A stretch of DNA of 64,000 nt from Tetradesmus obliquus (lineage: Eukaryota; Chlorophyta; Chlorophyceae; Sphaeropleales; Scenedesmaceae): positions 930,001 to 994,000 of the forward strand of contig CP126195.1 of NCBI GenBank assembly GCA_030272155.1, given 5' to 3'. The position numbers were made by a program, and so were the translations under genes. This document shows, one piece after another, positions 1 to 12,200 of this stretch. Positions within the stretch are counted from its first letter, which is position 1. Each line of letters begins with the position of its first letter. The notes beneath the pieces were generated by a model that was given only the letters and a program-made list of their open reading frames with translations, searched no databases and was not told the DNA's origin.

Positions 1-554
1 CCGGCTGCTGTAGAGCTGCGTGCGCTGTTGGCAAAGGGGGAGGATGCTGCTGCCAAGCTGCTGCCAATTGCAGCGGACTGGCTGCTCTTGAGAAACACAT
101 CTTCACTCAAACCACCTACACCTATCTGCTGCTGCTGCTGCTGCGCCTGCTTTAATTTTGCAGCATCACGCTGCTGCTGGTACAGCTTCCAACTCAGCGG
201 TGTCAGCAGCTGCTCCCAGTCCCTGCCGCTGCCGCCCTTCACACCAGCTGTAGCAAGCACCTGCTGCGGACTTGGGGGCCGATTCAATAGCCTGTGAGAC
301 TTGCGCCCCATGGGTGCAGCCTTGACAGCAGCCAAACTTGCGGCTAGGCGATGACCTGCAGTGCCGATTGCATTGGCTGAGGCGTCTGCTGCACGCCTGC
401 CCAAGTTGCTGCTGCTGCCAGCTTTCTCGTCACTGCGGCGCATCAGCTCTGCAAGTGTGATGGAGCTGGCTTGCAGCAGCGGCAGCTGCTGCCGCTGCTG
501 CTGCTGCCGCTTGCCTGCTGTGTGTTGGTCGGAATGTGCTACGTCGCAAACACA

Positions 555-585
<31 letters not shown>

Positions 586-2209
586 GCCTGCACCTCACAG
601 GCATTATCTGCTGCAGCAGCTGCAGCTACAGAAACTGCTACAGCTGGTGGACTGCTCATCAATGCAAAGCCGTTGGTATCCCCAGTTGCCCTGTGTATGT
701 GCTCGTTGATGTGCTGGTAGGTCTGCAAGCTGGCAGCAGCAGCATCGGCTGGCCCTGCACTCCCGGGCGCGTGGTGTACTTTACTGTCCATACCGCTGCT
801 GTTGTCACTGCTACTGGGACTGCTGCTGCTGCTGCTGTTGCAGGAGGCTGCAGGAAGCTGAGTTGGTGCTGCAACATTGCCAGCAGCAACCTCAACAGCA
901 GAGGCTGCATGCTCAGCTTTGCTGATCAGCTGTAGCTGCTGCTGCTGCTGTGCTGGCTGCAATACTTCTATCTCACTGAGCCATCCTGCTTCTGCTTCTG
1001 TTGGTGGTGGTGCTGCGTGTTGCCTAGCCACTTTGTCCGTGTTACCGCCATGCAGCTGCTGCTTCAGCGGCTGCTGCTGCTGCTGTTCCTCTGGCTCGCA
1101 CTGCCAGACCCTATCCAAGCACCCCAGTGTGATAGAAGACGCTGACTCAAGCTGCCTGCTGCTTCCAGGTGATGGGCTGGCACCCGCAGCTGCACTGCTG
1201 CTAGCAGCAGCAGCAGCAGCAGTGGCAGAGCTAGGTGCAGTTGCTGCTACTGCTGCTGCCGCATGATCAGCATCTCCTGCCGGTGCCAGCAGGTGCCAGG
1301 CAGCATCTGTGCTGCTGAATTGACCACTTGCTGCTGCTGCTGCTTGCCTAGGCCGGTCTGCACCCTGCTTGCCCCTGCTGCGACTTTCTGCGGCTGTTTC
1401 ATCCACATCTGAAGCGTGCTGTGCATACTGCATGGCCCCAAGTGTGATGGAAGGTGTGCGGTGCAACCCTTGCAGCAGCTCAGAGTGATGGCGGCTGCTA
1501 CTGTCGCTGCCAGCATCATCCTCCACTTTCAAAATCTGCGCCCTGCTGCTACTGTTGTGTGCAGCAGCACTAGCAGCACCAACAGCAGCGCTGCCAAAGT
1601 ATGCAGGTGATTTGTTTGTTTGTGCAGCTCCGTCTATGCTGGTCCGCACTCGCCACCAGCGCTGCCAGCTGTTCCCGCTGCTGTTGTTATATTCACTAAC
1701 ACTGTTATCCGTTATTCCAGCAGCAGCTGCTACAGAGGACCCAGCTCCTGCATCGCCAGCAGGCGCAAGCTGGCGCTGCTGCTGCTGCTGCTGCTGCTGC
1801 CTGCGCACCTGCTGATGCTGCTGCATCAGCTGCTGCTGCATCGCCACCTCCTGCTGCAGCAGCTGCTGCTGCGCCAGCTGCTGTAGCAAGTGCCCTCGCA
1901 GCGCTGCTGCTGCCAGCACACGCAGCGAGGGGGGCCCCCGCTGCCTTAACTCATCAAGCTGCTGAGGGCTGAACAGTGACAGGATGTTTATGTGTGGCTG
2001 CAAGCAAAGTGCCAGCTGGGAGGCTGCTGGCAGTCCACTGTGCAGAGCAAGCTGCAGCGGCAGCTCCCCTCGGTAGTCAGCCCTGGTGGCAGCAGCAGCA
2101 GCAGCAGTAGTGAGACATTGTTGTCAGTGCCAGCTTGTACCATGCCTCTGCATAGGCAGTGCGACCCCAGCCATGCATTGCCTACAGCAGCAGCAGCAGC
2201 AGCAGCAGC

Positions 2210-2251
<42 letters not shown>

Positions 2252-2336
2252 GTCGCCGCCGTGGCAGCAGAAGCGAGACAGTGTTGTCAGGCCAGTTTGT
2301 ACCTCTTCCAAGATAAAAACCAGCCATGCATTCCAC

Positions 2337-2370
<34 letters not shown>

Positions 2371-3373
2371 CACCTGCCGCGCGGGTCCACAGGCACCGCC
2401 TCCCCAGGCAGCCACTCCCTCAGCTGCAGCGCATAGCTTTGTAGCAGTAGCAGGCAGCAGCCGGCGTGGTGTGCTGCTGCAGCCACGTGCAGCGGTGTGG
2501 AGCCTGGGGGCACCACCAGCCACCTGTCATACTCGCCCCAGCTGCTTTGCAATTGATCGACACCAGCAGCCAGCAGCTGCCGCACGCAGGCAGCGTTTCC
2601 TGCAAGTACATCAGGAGGGGAGGGAGAGGCAAACAAAGTGAGAGGGGTTGTATATGTAGGAACACGGGCCCTGGCGCTATCCAAAACAGGATGAGTGCGT
2701 GGCATGATCCTGGAGGATGAATTTGGAACATTGGGGAAATGCAATTACGCTTTGGAAGGGCGGCACACACTTGCCTGCAAAGGCTGCATAGTGCAGTGGG
2801 CTGAAGCCGCTGAGGTCGACTGCTGCTATGACCTATGATGGGGAACAAGTGAGTGAGAGGTGGTCCCATATGCAGTTGCCCTGTCACTGTTCAGCAAACA
2901 GTTATGTGCGAAGGTTTTGACACATGGTGTCAAGCCCAACGTCACAGAAGAGCACTTGAGAAAAGTGATTTTGAGGCACACGCTTGCCTGCAAAGGCCGC
3001 GTAGTGCAGCGGGCTGAAGCCGCTGAGGTTGACGATGCCTGCCAGCCGTGCCGTCACTGCCTGCGCCTCGGCTTTTGCCAGCAGCTGTTCCAGCAGCGCT
3101 GCATGCCCTCCAACAGCTGCGAGGTGCAGCACGCTGTTGCCATCTTTATCGCATGCGAATATGTTTGAGGCGGCTTCCAGCAGCTGCTCTGCGCAGTCCC
3201 AGTGGCCATGGTGGCAGGCGGTGAGCAGCGGGGTACGGCCTTTGCTGTCCTGCAACAGCAGCAGAAGCAGCAACAGCAGCAGCAGATGTCAGTGCTGCTC
3301 TGCGCAGTCCCAGTGGCCGTGGTGGCAGGCAGTGAGCAGCGGGGTGCGGCCCTTGCTGTCCTGCAGCACAAAC

Positions 3374-3456
<83 letters not shown>

Positions 3457-4525
3457 TGTCAGTGCTGCTCTGCGCAGTCCCAGTGGTCGTGGTGGCAGGC
3501 GGTGAGCAGCGGGGTGCGGCCCTTGCTGTCCTGCAACACAAATGCAGTAGCATCATCATCAGCAGTAGCAGATATTGTTGCCGCCTGGCTAGGGAACTGC
3601 ACACTGCGGCATCTGCATACATACAATGTCACATTGTGCACATTAGCTACCTGGGGCTGTATGCTGCTGCCTGTCCTCTCACGACACCGAAGAAGTACAG
3701 TAAGACTATTGTACAGCAACCGCTGAACCCGTAACCACACAGCAGTGCTGCGTGGTTCACCTGCTGGTTGTAACCTGCAACCATTGAACCCTGAACCCTG
3801 GACCCCTGAACCGTTACACTTAACGCCCCACACCAGTACTGCACACCTGCTGGTTGACAGTCCTGCCCAGCAGTTCTGCCGCCTTGCCTGGGTATACACC
3901 ATCCACGATTTCAGCAGTCACAGCATCCACCAGAGGACCCAACACTGCAAGCAGCAAGCAAGCAAAATACAGCGCAGCATATGTCGTGTCTCAGGTAACA
4001 GCGAGGAGTACAAAAGTGCAAATGTCAACATGTCATATGCAATTGCACCTCAGCAGCTGCAAGCTGCACACACAGGCCACACAGCACTGGCAGACAGGCG
4101 CAGCGGTGCAAAGGTGCAGCGTGCATCCCCAGGCGGACAGCAGCTGCGTCTGGGATTTCAGCAGCAGGTACTGCTACAGGCACACGATTACACATACGTA
4201 TGCGCATGGTGTGTCAATCTCATACATAATCAAGGCATAAGGCCATGTTCAGCCATCCTAGCAGTGATGAATATGACTTGTGCAGCACCTCATGAGGCTG
4301 ATCAGCTGCTGACAGCCCATGCCCACCTGAAGCAACGACATCCGCCTTTCCTGTCTTTGCTGCGACGTGCAATATAGTCTTCTTTCCAGAGAAAAAGCCG
4401 GTATGCGCTGACAGCAGCCGCTCCCTTGCAGTGGTGTCTGTCTGCATTGCCTGCCTGACGTAGCTGGTGTCTCCATTTGCACCTGCTGAAATGAACCCTG
4501 ATTCCCTCGTTTGCGCGTTTCCCAT
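1..4525 (-). CDS. XB3-like ankyrin-repeat E3 ligase paralogue (C-terminus beyond left edge)
   Basis: Inferred exons on the minus strand are 4525-4327, 3944-3847, 3249-2988, 2599-2374 and 2082 to the left edge; reading phase agrees at every junction. The start MGNAQT is a good N-myristoylation signal, as in plant XB3/XBAT E3 ligases. Ankyrin repeats follow: TILHVAAKTGKADVV, SKGRTPLLTACHHGHWDCAE, NSVLHLAAVGGHAALLEQLL, SGFSPLHYAAFAGNAACVR, and the XB3 signature block SSWGEYDRWLVVPPGSTPLH. The last exon stays open for about 690 codons of Gln, Ser and Ala-rich sequence with no stop. The complete paralogue at 5336-9242 ends in a RING finger, so a RING is expected beyond base 1, but it is not seen. 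The family ubiquitinates substrates at the plasma membrane in plants; that role here is inference. Exon 3 has two truncated copies upstream of it, and exon 3 leaves through a GC donor. Confidence 0.78.
2107..2366 (-). repeat. Duplicated ~75-base intron segment with two CTG tracts
   Basis: Within the intron 2373-2083, the segment around 2260-2335 (GCATGGCTGG..GGTACAA..CTGGC..GACAACA) recurs imperfectly around 2107-2180. Each copy is preceded on the minus strand by a CTG tract (2337-2366 and 2187-2250 as CAG on plus). It is a small unit of repeat plus flank that has duplicated. Confidence 0.65.
2757..2830 (-). repeat. Ghost copy of exon 3 tail with its GC splice donor
   Basis: On the minus strand this reads SGFSPLHYAAFAG and then GCAAGTGTG. 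That is the 3' end of exon 3 with the same GC donor context, inside the following intron. No upstream part of the exon is present. Confidence 0.7.
3175..3530 (-). repeat. Tandem copies of exon 3 head of the XB3-like gene, separated by CAG/CTG tracts
   Basis: The acceptor and first ~75 bases of exon 3 (GACAGCAA..CACTGGGACTGCGC) occur three times, starting at 3530, 3360 and 3249 on the minus strand. Only the copy at 3249 continues into the rest of the ankyrin exon. The other two run into AEQH followed by a stop and then a CTG tract. Each has an intact TTGCAG or CTGCAG acceptor, so each could be spliced in as a terminating exon. Confidence 0.85.
3375..3455 (+). repeat. (CAG)n microsatellite, about 27 units
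   Basis: This is an uninterrupted CAG tract on the plus strand, so CTG on the coding strand of the minus-strand gene. It separates two copies of the duplicated exon 3 head and lies in the intron before the true exon 3. Confidence 0.95.
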
Positions 4526-5302
4526 ATTTCAAAACTTTTTTATTACATAACTCTGCGTTTGCTGGGTAGAGGCAGCTCCGAGCAACGATGTGTGTCCAGC
4601 TTCCAAACCAATGTCCAGAGTGCGACCCAACAATTAAGACGATCAAACAGCCTAAAGCTGCCTAGCAAGGTCTGCCAGGCATACTATGGCACGTGTTAAC
4701 AGAAGATAACTCAGCAGTTCCTGCCTTAGGGATGATGCCCTCACGATTAGCTGGACGTAATGGTTGGTAACCTCAACCTGCACTGCCGGGCCCTCGCCGA
4801 CTTGTCCATAATTTCGTAGGAAAATCACTGTTGTTTCGGCTAACTCGTTCCTGCACTGACAGCAACATGTGTCCGTGCACTGTCACGTGACATCCCTGCA
4901 CTTACAGTGCAGGGCCCCACACAATGCCTCCTAGCCAGAGCCTGCACTGCCACGCAGCTGACCAGACACACGTGTTTGTTTGCCGTATCACACGGCATTC
5001 CATCAACACAGCAGTTCATTGTGTGAGGCATTTGCCGCTGTTCAACACACAGGCATTTGTAACACACTGCTGTGCTATTGTAGCCCAACTGGACCGGACC
5101 TGACAGGTTCAGGGCACAGACATCTCTGTCCAATACCAAGCAGCAGCTGAATCTTCAGCAGCAGGGCGTAACAGAGAGACAAACATGTACAGCCTAACAA
5201 CAACTAGCAAAACAGAAGGAGCATCGACTGACGCAAAACACACAAATGCACAAGCGAAAGCGATCCCACAGCTGTGCCGGGCCGCGCATTATGACATGCA
5301 GT

Positions 5303-5307
5303 TTACA
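5303..5307 (-). terminator. TGTAA poly(A) signal of the XB3-like gene
   Basis: TGTAA on the minus strand lies about 30 bases past the stop codon at 5336. TGTAA is the usual poly(A) signal of chlorophyte algae. Confidence 0.55.
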
Positions 5308-5335
5308 TCACATATAGGCTGCACAACCAGTGCTG

Positions 5336-5756
5336 TCAGTGCCTACTGCCAGCTACTGCCAGGGCAGCTTCCAGCGCCACAGCAGCTGCCCCAGTAACAT
5401 CCAGCAGCCTAAAGGCAGTCATGCACGACCTGCAAAATGGGCACAGCGGCGGCCTGCAGCCCACACCCTCAGCCACGATGCACCGCGCACACTCAAAGCA
5501 CAGCTGGTGCTGGCAGCCCGCTAGCACCACCTCATTGCTCCTGTCGAGGCACACGCCACAGCAATCATCCCAGTGTGCAGCGCTGGCGCTGCAACTGGGC
5601 GCCCCTGCAGCAGCAGCAGCGGCAGCGGCACACCGGCCGTCTAGGCTCATGCCGCTGCCAGCCCTCGGCAAGAAGCCACTGAGCAGCCTGCTGCTGCTGA
5701 CCCTGCTGCCAGGCCTGCTGCAGCTGCCATGCTGTGATGCACCACTTGCAGATGGC

Positions 5757-5810
<54 letters not shown>

Positions 5811-6840
5811 CCACAGCACTGCATTCTACTCACGCTGCGTATGAAGCTGCGGCTGTCATACAGGTGTGACAGGCTGTCAGATACGCAGCCTGGCAGGGCC
5901 CCAGCCAGGGATGTGGCAGCCACCATGGAGCCGGCCCTGCTGTGGTGAGTGAGCGCATGGTACGACAGGCCTCCTGCATCCTCAAGGTGCGCTTCCTGCA
6001 AGGCACAGAAGCAGCAGCAGCAGCCGCGAGTGCAGCAGCAAGTCAACTACAAGCAGAGATGCGCGTTACCTCACTAATGCATGTGGTGCACTCCATGCTA
6101 CAAACTGCATTGCAACTCCATGCTACAAACTGCATTGCAAATTATGCACAGCCAAGGCCAGTGACCGCTTTATGAAGCAAGCGCATACAATACGGCCAGA
6201 CCAGCACCAGTGCAGCAGAGCTCCTGCGAGCGCTCTTGCGTCCACACAGCGCTATGATCTCACCTGCACCATGCGTGCAATGTGCTGGCGGTTTGCCCCA
6301 AACAGCAAAGAGTTGCTTTGGCGAACAGCAGAATGGGGGTGCTGCACACAGCCAGCAAAGCCTGCGCCGCTGGGCCTGCGGCTGCTGCTGCTGCTGCCTG
6401 GGCTAGACATGCTGCAGGCAGCGCTGATTGCACCTGCAGTGGAGCCTCCTCTGTCCCGTTTGAATGCTTCTGGGGACTGCTGCTCAACCTGCTGCTGCTC
6501 TGGCTGCTGCATGGGCATGGGTAACAGGTCGCCTGCAGGAGAGCCGACTCTGCTGCCGCCGTGGCTTGCTCTGCAGAATGACGCCACCACCAGCGACTTG
6601 CGGCTGCTGCCAGCAGCAGGTGTGGTGCTGCCGCTGCTGCTGCTGACACGGCCTCCAGCACAGCTAGCTGCCAGCAAGCTGCCAGGGGCCAGCAGCTGGA
6701 CACGCAGGGCAGCAAGATCTGCCTGCTGCCTTTCAATCAACTGCTGCTGCTGCTGCTGTTGCTGTTGGGCCTTGAGCTTGAGATCACTTGAAGTCGGCGC
6801 TGCGTTTGGGACAATAGTCACTAAGCACAGGTCCTCCTCC

Positions 6841-6871
<31 letters not shown>

Positions 6872-9242
6872 CGTCCTCTTCAGATGGCAGCCCTTCAATT
6901 AATATCTCACTGATGTAGGGCCGGCTACTGACAATGCTGCTGCTGTTGGCTCTGGCAGCTGCTGCAGGGCAGCCATCTTCCTGCAAGTGCTGCTGCTCAG
7001 TATCTGGGTCCTGCTCTGCTACGGTACTGCAGAGTTGGCTTGGCAAGCTAGCCTGTGTGGCGCACACTTCTGCTGCTGCTGCTGTTGCGCTGGTGAAGCT
7101 GGGGATGGCACCAGGCAGGCCATCTACTGCTGCATCTACCACTTGCTGCGCTTCGCTCTCCGACTGCCTGGCAGATGCCAGCACGTGTGCTTGGGGCTGT
7201 AGCATACCAGGCTGCACTGGCAGCTTAAGAGCTGGCTGTGTGATGCTGCCAGCACTGCAGACAGTGGCCTCACTGCTGCGCCGATGAGCGGTCAAGCTGC
7301 CGACCCTGCAGGCACCATCTGCTGTTATTGGCTGTTGGTGTGCGGCTTCAGCGGTGCAACGCACTGTTGATGCAGGCACTGCTGCACAGACGTTGCTGCT
7401 GCTAGCCAGCCGCTTGCTGCTGCTGGTGGTGCGATGCAGCGGCGACTGCGCGTGCTCTGCATGCACCCGCTTGTGATGGTGGTGGTGGTGCTGCTGCTGC
7501 TGCTGCAGGAGTACCGCCTGCTGCTGCAGCAGCCGCTTGTGCTGCAAGTGTTGCGCTGCAAGCGCTGACAGCTGATGCAGCAGGTGCTGCTTGGCTGCCT
7601 CAGCTGCGATGAACAGCAGGGAGCGGGGGCCTTTGCGCCGCATCGCTGCCGCCTGCTGCAGGCTGTCTGGGTGTATGACAGAGCGGATGTCAGCGCCGGG
7701 GTTGAGCGCCACAGCTAGTGCGCAGCTGGCTGGCATGCCCTTCCAGAGTGCTAAGGCATACGGGGTGAAGCCCTGAGCAGTGAGCCTGCAGCAGCCACAT
7801 GCGGCAGCCAGCACACGGAAACTCATGTCATTTTCAATTCGACCGCTTGCAGGAAACGACAGCCTGGCACTAGTAGTGGAAAATGCTGCAGCTCAGCAGG
7901 ATACGGCTCGGCAGGGTGGTGGCTGCAGCCACGCAGTATGAGGCTGTTCACACTGCAACATCTGCACAGGCAAGCACTGCTGCTGATTCACAACACCAGC
8001 TGTCCCGCAGCTATCCGACAGCTGTCCCACGCTGGCACAGCTTTCATCACTATCACTCACAGTGTGCGTGGGTCAGCAGGCACTGGGTCTCCTGGCAGGC
8101 ACTCCTGCAGCTGCAGCGCATACACTTCCAGCAGCGCCATGGCTGCACTTGCTTTGAAGCGCAGCGCAGCCACGTGCAGCGGTGTGGAGCCTGGTGGCAC
8201 CACCAGCCACCTGTCATACTCGCCCCAGCTGCCCTGCAGCGCATCAACACCAGCAGCCAGCAGCGCCCGCACGCATGCCGCGTTTCCTGCAAACAGATGG
8301 GGAACAAGAGAGTGAGAAGGGGTCCCATATACGGTTGTCCTGGCACTAAACAACACACAGTTTGATGGGAAGTGGATGAGCGCATGGTCACAAGCCAAAA
8401 GTCAAAGAAGAACACTTCAAACACATGTTTTGAGGCATACGCTTGCCTGCAAAGGCCGCATAGTGCAGCGGGCTGAAGCCGCTGAGGTTGACTGCTGCTG
8501 TGAGCTGCGGCGTGATGGCCTGTGCTTCTGCCTTGAGCAGCAGCAGCTGCAGGAGCTGGGTGTGGCCGTTGATGGCTGCGAGGTGCAGCACGCCGTTGCC
8601 ATCTTTGTCGCAGGCGAAGATGTTGGAGCCGGATTCAATCAGCAGCTGCGCACAGTCCGACCGCCCAGCATAGCAAGCAGCAAGAAGAGGCGTCCTGCAG
8701 GATGCAGAATTGCAAGGGTTGATGCATGTTGAGGTGTAACAGCTGTGGGTGGTGTTGTCCTACAGGTGCACAGCACCGCCCTCTATAGCTATGCTCTGCT
8801 ACCAATATGTGATGTTCTTGAACACACTGACTGAGACGCAGCGTCAGTGCAGCAGCAGCTGCAGTGCTCTGCTAGACGCTGTCAAGCCCAGCAGCAGTGC
8901 TACAGGCAGGCTATCCTGCACGTGAAACCAAGGATCCGCCTACCTTCCCCTGCTGTCCTGCTCGTTCAGCACCCTGTCCAGCACAGCTGCTGCCTCGCCA
9001 GGGTACATGTTGTAATCCATCTCTGCTTGTACTGCTTCAACCATAGGGCACAGGATGGCCTGCAGAAAGGCCATCTGCCCATGCTTTGCTGCCACGTGCA
9101 ACGCCGTCTTGTTGCAGCGGAAGACTCCGGTCTTCGCTTTGAGTAGCAGCTGGGCCTGGTTGTGCACTGTGCTGGCGACCACGATGTCGCCAGTCTGTGC
9201 AGCTGTGAGTAGGCCCTCAGCGGTGGATGGTGCGTTACCCAT
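5336..9242 (-). CDS. XB3-like ankyrin-repeat RING E3 ubiquitin ligase (complete)
   Basis: Inferred exons are 9242-8944, 8694-8447, 8286-8061, 7785-6264 and 5995-5336. The start MGNAPS suggests N-myristoylation. Ankyrin repeats cover roughly residues 40-250 (KTALHVAAKHGQMAF, NGVLHLAAINGHTQL, SPLHYAAFAGNAACVRALL, and SWGEYDRWLVVPPGSTPLHV, the XB3 hallmark). A long low-complexity region with His, Gln, Ala and Ser runs follows. The C-terminus is a C3HC4 RING: CGVC, GCQHQLCFEC, CPFC. The order ANK then C-terminal RING is that of plant XB3/XBAT31-type E3 ligases, which ubiquitinate targets at membranes. Intron 2 leaves by a GC donor (GCAG|GCAAGC), which gives a perfect-length ankyrin repeat; a GT donor six bases on would add two residues in frame. 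A poly(A) signal TGTAA follows the stop. The substrate is unknown. Confidence 0.85.
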
Positions 9243-9278
9243 AGAAATTCAGACAATGACAAGTAAAAGCTGCCAAGC

Positions 9279-12200
9279 CTACGCTGCACTCTCGCACTCA
9301 TACGACTCTTTGAGCTCCTGCAGCACTCGCACGTAGTTGCTCGGCAAATGGTCCTGCACAGCCGTCTTGTACAGGAGCAATCGTCCAAAGACGTCGCGCT
9401 CCGGCATAACCACCACGGGCAGCCTGCAAAAGCGCGAGGACAGTGACAGTTGGGCGATTAGGGTTTGAAAACTTGTCACATGCACATGCCTTGTCATCAT
9501 CAACTTTTGCCCCTGATTCGCAGGTCCAGATGTGATTGTGCTGGTTTGGTAAGCATGGAGCAACCAAGAGCACCATACGTTCTGGTGAGCTGCGACCAAG
9601 GGAGCCAACATCCTCACCTGCGACCAGAGACAGAGCCATCTGCTGACCCTGCAACTGCAGCGCCAGCTACTGCCGCAGCCGCTGCTCCAGCGCCCGCAGC
9701 TGCAGCAGGTGTCACCACCGGCGCACACAGCGCCGACAGCACAGACCCCTCACAGCTGTGCTCGCCAGTAGCAGCTGCAGCGCCTGCTGCAGCAGCACCT
9801 GCAGCTGCAGCTGCTGGGCCAGTGCTGCTGCTGCTGCCCCCAGTGCCACTGCCACCTATCTTTAGCGCACTCAGGGACTCTGCTATCCGCTCCGGCAGCT
9901 GTGCCAGCTCAATCAACGACTCCACTGCAAGTTCCTGCAAGCTGCGGCTGCTGTCCGCATCCTGCTGCTGCTGCTGCCGCTGCCGCTGCAGCGCAGCTTG
10001 CTGCTCCTGCTGCTGCTTACGCTGCACTGCCTGCTGCGCTGCCCACGTGACGTACTCCTCCGACTGATTGAACAGCGACAGCTGCAGCTGCTGCTGCAGA
10101 TCCTCCTCTTTGCCACTGCCAGCCCTACCCTGCTGCTGCTGGCCAGGCGAGCCAGGCACTTCACTGGGCAAACCCCACATGCCATCTGCACTGCTGGCTC
10201 TGCAGCTGCGCCTGCTGGCCTGTCCCCCGGCAGCCACTGCTCCAGCAGCAGAGCCAAACCTGGGCCGCCCAGACCATGACTGGCTGCGGCTGTGGCTGCG
10301 GCTGCGTGGCGGCATCGCCCCACTACTGCGCACTGCGCTTCCACTGCCGCTGCCGGCAGCATCAGCGACATCAGCCAGCGCCCCGCTGCTGCTGCTCCTG
10401 CAAGGAACCAGCTCCAATTGGCTATCAGCACGTGCTGCGCCGCTGCTGCTGCTGCGTCTAGCAGGGCCGACCGCAGCATCCGTACCGCTGCCGCACTCAT
10501 CAACGGATGCCACCATGTCTTCGTACCGCAGCAGTACAGAATCACTGGATGTCCTGTACCGCCGGCCTGTACTGCTTGTACTGCCTGTGCTGACATCAGC
10601 ACCGTACTGCTGTACCTCAGCCTGCTGCTGCTGCTGCTGCTGCTGTGCTGCTGCATCCTGCCGCCGCTGCCGCCAGAAGTGCTGCAGCAGCAGCTGCTTC
10701 TTGTGACCTATAGCTAAGGCAGTAGCTGCATCTGTGGGCTTGCCTAGGATCTGCAGCAACTCCTGCAGCTCGGGTGGCAGGTCTTGGGGTTCAGGGTCTG
10801 GCATCTCACCACTAAACCATGAGGCTGAACCATCAACCTCAAGAGGGGTGCTAGCAGCCCTGGCAAAGCTGCTGGTCATCTGCACTTGGGTGGGGCCCCT
10901 GTCTACCTGCCGCTGCCGTTGCTGCTGTCGCTGCTGCTGCTGCTGCAGTTGTGGCTCCTCTTCTGCCACCCCTTGCAGCTGCCAAGGCTGCTGCTGCTGC
11001 TGTGGCACTGCCTCCCTGCCCGCCACAATGTCAACAGCCTCACACTGCTGCTGCTGCCGCAGCTGCTGCTCCATTTCCTGCAGCTGGCCACCCTGCTGCA
11101 GGTGCAGCGCAGGGTGCTCATGCTGTGCTGCATGCAGCGCCGCTACTGCTGTCCTCTTCGCATCTAGACTGTGCACATCTGCCAAGATGTGCTGCGCGCT
11201 GGCTGCTGCCACAGCATGCGCTGTGGCTGTGTCACGAGCGACAGCCTTCTTGCTGCGTTGGCGCTGTGGCTGCTGCTGCTGCTGCTTGCTGGGACTGCCA
11301 GCGACGCTCACTGGCATGTCCATATGCTCCTGAGACGGTGCCCGCATCTCACTTCCCCCTTGCTCTGCTGCTGCTGCTGCTGCCGCCGCTGCTGCTGTCT
11401 GCTCCTTGCTACCGGTCGTTTTGCTGCTGCTGCTGCTGGCGGCTGCCGGTGTGCTGCTGCTGGGGACCGGAGTTGACCGGGGCAGGTGTGCTGCCACAGC
11501 AGTCATCAGCTGGTGTGCTGCAGGCCCCACCAAGTCTTCTGATAGCACCCACAGCACCCTGCACGGCGAGTTCAAGAAGTGCAGCATAGAAGACGTAGCA
11601 GCAAGCAGAATATCAGCTGCTGCTGTACGCATGTGGTAGTCTGAGATGGCCGACAGTGAGTGTGCTGAAGCAGACAGTCGGTGGTTGCACACGGTGCTGA
11701 TGCAGCAAACCTTTGGTAGGCTGCCCTGCAATCTTCACAGGCAACAGCAGGAGTATGCTGCAGCCTACACAATCTGGGATACTCACTATCCTTTACAATC
11801 TGGGATACCCACTACCGTACATGCTGCTATACTGCAACTGCAGCACGTACACAGAGCACCGCATTCCCACCTGCCAGGTGGGTACAGCCGTGCAGTGTTC
11901 TTCAAGTCACACTCAAGTGCACTGACTGTGCTCTTGCCAGCATCACCACTGCCAGCAGCACTGCTGCCAGCAGCACTGCCGCTGCCGCCCTCAACCCCAC
12001 ACTGCTCCCTGTCGCAAGCACCAAGTGATGCCTGGCGGCCAGCAGAGCCGGACCGTGAACTGTGCTGTGAACTATGCTGTGAACTTTGGTGTGAACTTTG
12101 CTGGCGCCCCAGTCGTGCCCAGGAGGGCTCCCCAAGGGGCTGCAAGCCATCAGAGGCCCACTGCTGCAGCTGCGGCTCTGATGCACTCTTGTGCATTGCT

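Noticed and set aside
361-1886. Plus-strand Cys, Leu and Ala-rich frames over 361-1886
   Set aside because: They are antisense reads of CAG/CTG-rich coding sequence of the minus-strand XB3-like gene.
9242-9281. Lipase and XB3-like protein as one fused protein by stop readthrough
   Set aside because: The frames agree, but two stop codons (TAG, then TGA) lie between, and the downstream ATG begins a classic MGN start.
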